From the NCBI GenBank assembly GCA_025449115.1, contig JAHLKC010000004.1, positions 434,001 through 498,000 of the forward strand: a stretch of DNA of 64,000 bases, given 5' to 3'. Source of the DNA: Chytridium lagenaria. Taxonomy: Eukaryota; Chytridiomycota; Chytridiomycetes; Chytridiales; Chytridiaceae. Position 1 is the stretch's first letter, and every line of letters begins with the position of its first letter. Below, piece after piece: positions 59,928 through 64,000 of the stretch. Position numbers and translations under genes: made by a program. Under the pieces are notes generated by a model. The model was not told where the DNA came from and did not search any database. It was given only the letters and a program-made list of their open reading frames with translations.

Positions 59928-60623
59928 GTTGGTGTTGAGTGTTTATGGAGAGAAGAGTGATGCAATGTATGTTTCAAGTGGTGGTGTCGCGAAGTGGATG
60001 TGGGCGTAAAGGCAAAAGTATGTTATAAACGTAACAATGAACTCAAGGCAAGTGTACTGATGGCATGCGAGGGAAATATCTTCTTCTGTGCATGCAAGTG
60101 CAGGTGATGGATTATGGAGATGTTTTCCCAAATCTGAATAACTTGGGTGATGGAGCCTATTTTTGGGGAGCCAGCACAAAAAAAAAAGTTATGATCTCAA
60201 AGGTTAGTGATATAGAAGGGGTGATAACTCTGGTCCTCTCCAACTTGGAGCGAATATGGTGTCTCAAAGGGTGAAGTCAAGTTGGACGTTGGCGACCAAT
60301 TTCTTTAAAAACATATCATCGCGTTTGGGTTGGTGGTCTGAGCGGATCATATCCCAGCGAATTCACACTGAAAAAGTATAAGAAAGTATTGTTCTTTGGT
60401 TTAATCGTGTTAAATCTGCGTTTATTTCTTTTATGAGTGTACCTAGCCCTAATACTATTAACCACCAAAACATATATATATGAAATGGCCACAGTACTAG
60501 AACGACAGTTTGATGTGGATGTATAGTATTATGAGCGATTACAATGAGGAAAGATGACTCTCGCATAGACGAGGTGTGGTATCGGTGGACGCCAGGTTTA
60601 CATCCACTTTATCGAGTTACTGA

Positions 60624-60673
60624 TTGCATTTATTGTCTTTGGATATAGTTGCATTTATTGTCTTTGAATATAC
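60624..60673. repeat. 25-bp tandem duplication
   Basis: Two adjacent copies of a unit starting TTGCATTTATTGTC, differing at two positions (60624-60648 and 60649-60673). Confidence 0.85.
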
Positions 60674-60985
60674 TTTTTCTACCACTTGCAGAGAAAACTG
60701 TTGAAATGTTCACCGTCAGAGGGCAACGGAATTGCAGAGGAGGTTTTGTGATGTTCACTCACAGCGGTCTTTTTTGAGCTTATAGCATTGAATGCATCCA
60801 TGAGTGGTTATCACCAATGCAGTTCATTGCTGCAGCATGGTATCATGCACATTCTACGACGACGAAGAAGTAATGAAACCATGGAAGTGCAGACAGACTA
60901 CTCAATATCATGTATGTTAGTAGTCGAAATAGGTTATAGGGCGAGAATCATTTGAGAGTCGAATTCGGAATGACGGGGATTATGC

Positions 60986-61032
60986 GACGGACTCGGCGGA
61001 TCCTCATGGGCAGATGACGGCCGACGGCCGTC
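60986..61032. repeat. GC-rich repeat block, copy A
   Basis: Starts GACGGACTCGGCGGATCC and ends GACGGCCGACGGCCGTC, the latter with overlapping palindromes ACGGCCGT. Copy B lies 167 bp further on. Confidence 0.8.
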
Positions 61033-61152
61033 TTCTTATATATGCTTACTTGCATTCTACTTTGCTGCAATTGAATTTCAAAGTCTGTGCCTTGACATGG
61101 GATGTTAGGGGGCTCCGTCCTTTGGTTCTTTTTAAAATGACAGGTTGTTGAA

Positions 61153-61200
61153 GACGGACTCGCCGGATCCCATGAGGCAGTGACGGCCGTCATGGCCGTC
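61153..61200. repeat. GC-rich repeat block, copy B
   Basis: Starts GACGGACTCGCCGGATCC and contains the perfect 12-bp palindrome TGACGGCCGTCA. Same order of elements as copy A with small changes. Confidence 0.8.
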
Positions 61201-62320
61201 ATCATCTCCAAAATTTATTTACATACCTTGATGTGATGTCTCTTTGTAGGCTCGAAGAGTGGAGTGCAGGACTGCATGGTAAGTGTATATTGACTTCATC
61301 AATGGCCACACCTCACACAACACCCTCTCTTTTTGACAAATCCACCCATCACATGCGCCGTCGCGTCGCGTCAACCACCCAAAACAAAAATAATTAACCG
61401 TTTTCAAATATTATTATAATTATTTATTCACAAATTATTAATAAATAATAATTTTACCTGTATTATTATACCCCGCTCCGAGGGTGATCTTTGAGCTTTG
61501 GTTCCTTCGAGAAGGCGACGTTTGAGTATATATCTGGCACAAACCCTTCATTGGCTGAATGAGCCCTCGTACGACCGTCTCAATGATGGTAAAAGGATTT
61601 TTTCATAATTAATTTATTAATTAATTAATAAATATTAACAAAAAAAAATTATTATTCCCAGGCCGTCGTTTTGGTTGGGGACAGGTCCTCAGGATGGATG
61701 ACCACACCCCGTCCTCCCCCGAGGTTCACATTTTGTAAAAAACGAAAATAAAAACCTTTTGTTCTTCAGCAAAGAAATTCTCCGATCCCATCAATCATCA
61801 CACACACACCCCTTCAACACAACACAGCACAACAGAGCCGTCTACATCGGTGGTCCTGTCTCTCCAAGGAGCAACGCCGTCAACTTCCGTCCTTGCTTAT
61901 CTTACACTATACAGATTGAGAAAAAAAAAAAGTAAAAGAGAAAAAGAGAAAACTGTTCTTTGCCCCCGACTCCTCCACCTTCCATTTCCACCCTTCAACA
62001 TCGCCAGAACATCTATAATCCGCCTTCATCTCTCTCGCTCTGGTGTCTTCACCGTCTTCGCTTTCACTCTGAGGCTACTCTATCTCCGGAGGAGGTGCTC
62101 TTTATTCCTCTTGCCACAATCTCTTTTATATGTTCATGAAACTAACGGCCGTTTCCTTATCGTTTCTCTATTTCACCTCTATAGATTGAGGTAGAGAGGC
62201 TAGAATTTCGCAGCAAGTAGACTTTGCACTCGTCGCTGGATCCTGTCAGTCGATCTCTGCATAATCGACCAATTCACCCTTTTATCGAATCAAAACACTC
62301 TCAGGTAGTGGTCTTCATTA

Positions 62321-64000
62321 TGAGTGAGCGGCCAAATGGTTTTGGTGAGCACTTGGAAGAGGCTACGGTCAACACAGAAGATGACTCCAGACCATTCAAC
62401 AAATTCCCATTGCCACAACACCACTCGCCTTTTCCTCCTCACGCCACCCAGCTCCCGCTTCCTCGCCCTCATCCCCATCACCTTGCCGCCGAAGTTGCCG
62501 CGTCCAGATCTCCGAGCATCGAGCATTTAATCTCAAATTCCGAACCTTTGCCTTCGGTTGCTCACATTGCGTATGCCCACGCCTACGACGCCTCATCAGA
62601 CCCTTCAGCACACTATCACCACCATCAGCATCCATCTGCCATGGATCCGCACCACTCACACCACCACCACCCGCATCACCCACACCACCCGCATCATCTT
62701 CGGCCTGCTTACCCAGACGTCGACCACTCGAGCTACCCACCTTACCAGACATACCAGCGTGGCATCGCATCCTCTCCCATTGGCTATCCTTCTGCTTACC
62801 AGACTGCACCTTCACTTCAGCAGTCTACAGCACCCCTTCCGCCTTTTCTCAACCACCAGCAGCCTGGAAATCCAATGTGATGACGTATCGTGATCAAAGA
62901 GATTCAATGTGAATTACTTTCAGCCTCTACGTATCCCAATGGTGACGTTAAACCGGCCTCGGCACTTGCTCTTGCTTCAGCAGCCTCGTCCTCATCGCTT
63001 GGAGCTTCGCCGTTGTTTTCGTCAAAGCAAATTCAGCCTTTACCGGCGGAAGCAACCAAGGCGAAAAAACGCAAGAACCCAGATGGAGCTCGGGGTAAGG
63101 GCAATAGCACAGCAAAGCGAATTAAGGCGATGGACCCAGAAATGGTTTCTGCCATGGTTGCTGCGTCGTCGTCCTCTAAGAGCAAGAAGCACAAGAGTAA
63201 GCGCAAGCAGAATCTTGCAAAGCTTTACAACTTGATCAAGCAAGGTGGAAAGAATTTTGCGGGCCTCTTGTCTAGTGGCTCGGAATCGGATTCAGAGTCG
63301 TCTGGATCGGAAGCGTCAAGAGCTTCCCGCGTTTCGATTAAAAAAGAAGAGGTTAAGAAGGAGAAGGCTAAGAAAAAGAGAAGGAAGTCAGCGCCAGCTA
63401 TACCTACCTCCACGGCTGCAGCCAAAGTTTTATCAAAGCCCGGAACGGCAGCACCTGCAACCTTGCTTGCCAGAGCGATGGCCATGGATGCTGTTGCGGC
63501 GCAATCTCCAGCTGCGACGTCGCCAATGCAGGTGGATCCCGTTGCTGCCGCCGCTTCTGGTATCAAGAAGCGGCCCCGGTCCGACTCTGGGTCCGAAAGC
63601 TCGTCCTCAGGCTCATCATCATCATCGTCCTCGTCGGACGACGATGAGGAGCTTGTAGATGAGATCGATTGGAACGAAGGAGACGGTCCCGTTGGTGTTG
63701 GAGCGAATGGGGCCAAGGCAGTCGCATCGTCTTCTTCCGCGGTCTCTTCCTCGTCATCTTCACAGCTTAACCTGCCTGGATCCGTTGCTGCAGCAAATGC
63801 CCAGACTCCTACTACCATCAGGTTGAAGGCCCCCGGTGGAAGTTCATCTTCTACCCCTGTGTCTAAGAAGGCTGTAAAGGCAGAGAATGCAGACTCAGCT
63901 TCGTTGACACCTTCATCCAATGCGCCGAGACGTGTTGGCCTGTGGACAGAGGACGAGACGGCACGACTTGTGATGGCTGTGCAGAAACATGGAACGCAGT
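62321..64000 (+). CDS. Myb/SANT-domain nuclear protein (5' part, runs off window)
   Basis: ATG 62321 (MSERPNGFGEHLEEATVNTE). Exon 1 encodes a Pro/His-rich region with repeated HHPHHPHH, ending near 62878. An intron of about 45 nt follows (62878-62921), though the phase at the join is off by one. Exon 2 is Ala/Ser/Lys-rich with basic clusters (KAKKRKNP, KKEKAKKKRRKS, IKKRPRSDS) and an acidic Ser run (SSSSSSSSDDDEELVDE). At the window edge a Myb/SANT repeat opens: GLWTEDETARLVMAVQKHGT. This suggests a DNA- or chromatin-binding protein. Most of its DNA-binding region is outside the window. Confidence 0.72.

Larger units (their letters stand above)
59928..62320. other. Divergent intergenic region with GC-rich repeats
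   Basis: 2.4 kb between the MFS transporter and the Myb gene. It holds a 25-bp tandem duplication (60624-60673), two related GC-rich palindromic blocks (60986-61032 and 61153-61200), AT-rich TTAATAAT repeats (61400-61640), and a CA-rich stretch at 61797-61835. No coding gene recognised. Confidence 0.55.

Overview
The window is nuclear DNA of an early-diverging, zoosporic (flagellated) fungus, most likely a chytrid. The fungal side is supported by an Slt2/Mpk1-type MAP kinase, a Mep/Amt ammonium transporter, a fungal-type trehalose phosphorylase and a Mod5-type tRNA isopentenyltransferase. The flagellar side is supported by an axonemal-dynein-light-chain-domain protein (17994-20659) and, tentatively, a small microtubule-inner-protein-like gene (39113-39662). 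Genes are spliced with very short GT..AG introns (38-60 nt is common) and lie on both strands. I see no sign of bacterial, viral or transposon-encoded genes.

Layout. 1-7.4 kb: NOB1 (partial), a PLP decarboxylase, two uncharacterised genes and a chromatin-reader-like protein with two barrel-like ends. 8.4-16.6 kb: a PQ-loop vacuolar transporter, a C2H2 zinc-finger regulator and a long uncharacterised polytopic protein. 17-26 kb (all minus strand): a 74-residue zinc-finger protein in five exons, the axonemal AXDND1-like protein, a large polytopic membrane protein and the MAP kinase. 27-38.6 kb (all plus strand): a secreted protein, trehalose phosphorylase, and two paralogous alpha/beta hydrolases, the first of which starts at a TGATG overlap with the trehalose phosphorylase stop. 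39-47 kb: the small axonemal-type gene and a giant DIP2-like protein (DMAP1-binding domain plus two adenylation domains). 47-52 kb: Mod5 and the ammonium transporter. 53.5-56.8 kb: fragmentary or small uncharacterised coding. 57-60 kb: an SV2/SVOP-like MFS transporter. 62.3-64 kb: the start of a Myb/SANT protein running off the window.

A window-wide oddity is that many genes can be read only if one base is added or removed, and in almost every case the change falls in a short homopolymer and restores a continuous protein, in recognised genes a family match. Other genes of equal length (MAP kinase, MFS transporter, PQ-loop protein) read through all exons without any break. I read this as mostly consensus error in the assembly rather than gene death, but the sequence alone cannot exclude true pseudogenes. 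Gene ends given for the broken genes are therefore best estimates.

Functionally the genes are ordinary housekeeping (ribosome maturation, tRNA modification, nitrogen and carbon-store metabolism, cell-wall signalling) mixed with motility genes and lineage-specific proteins. No single pathway cluster is evident, except perhaps the trehalose phosphorylase plus hydrolase pair.
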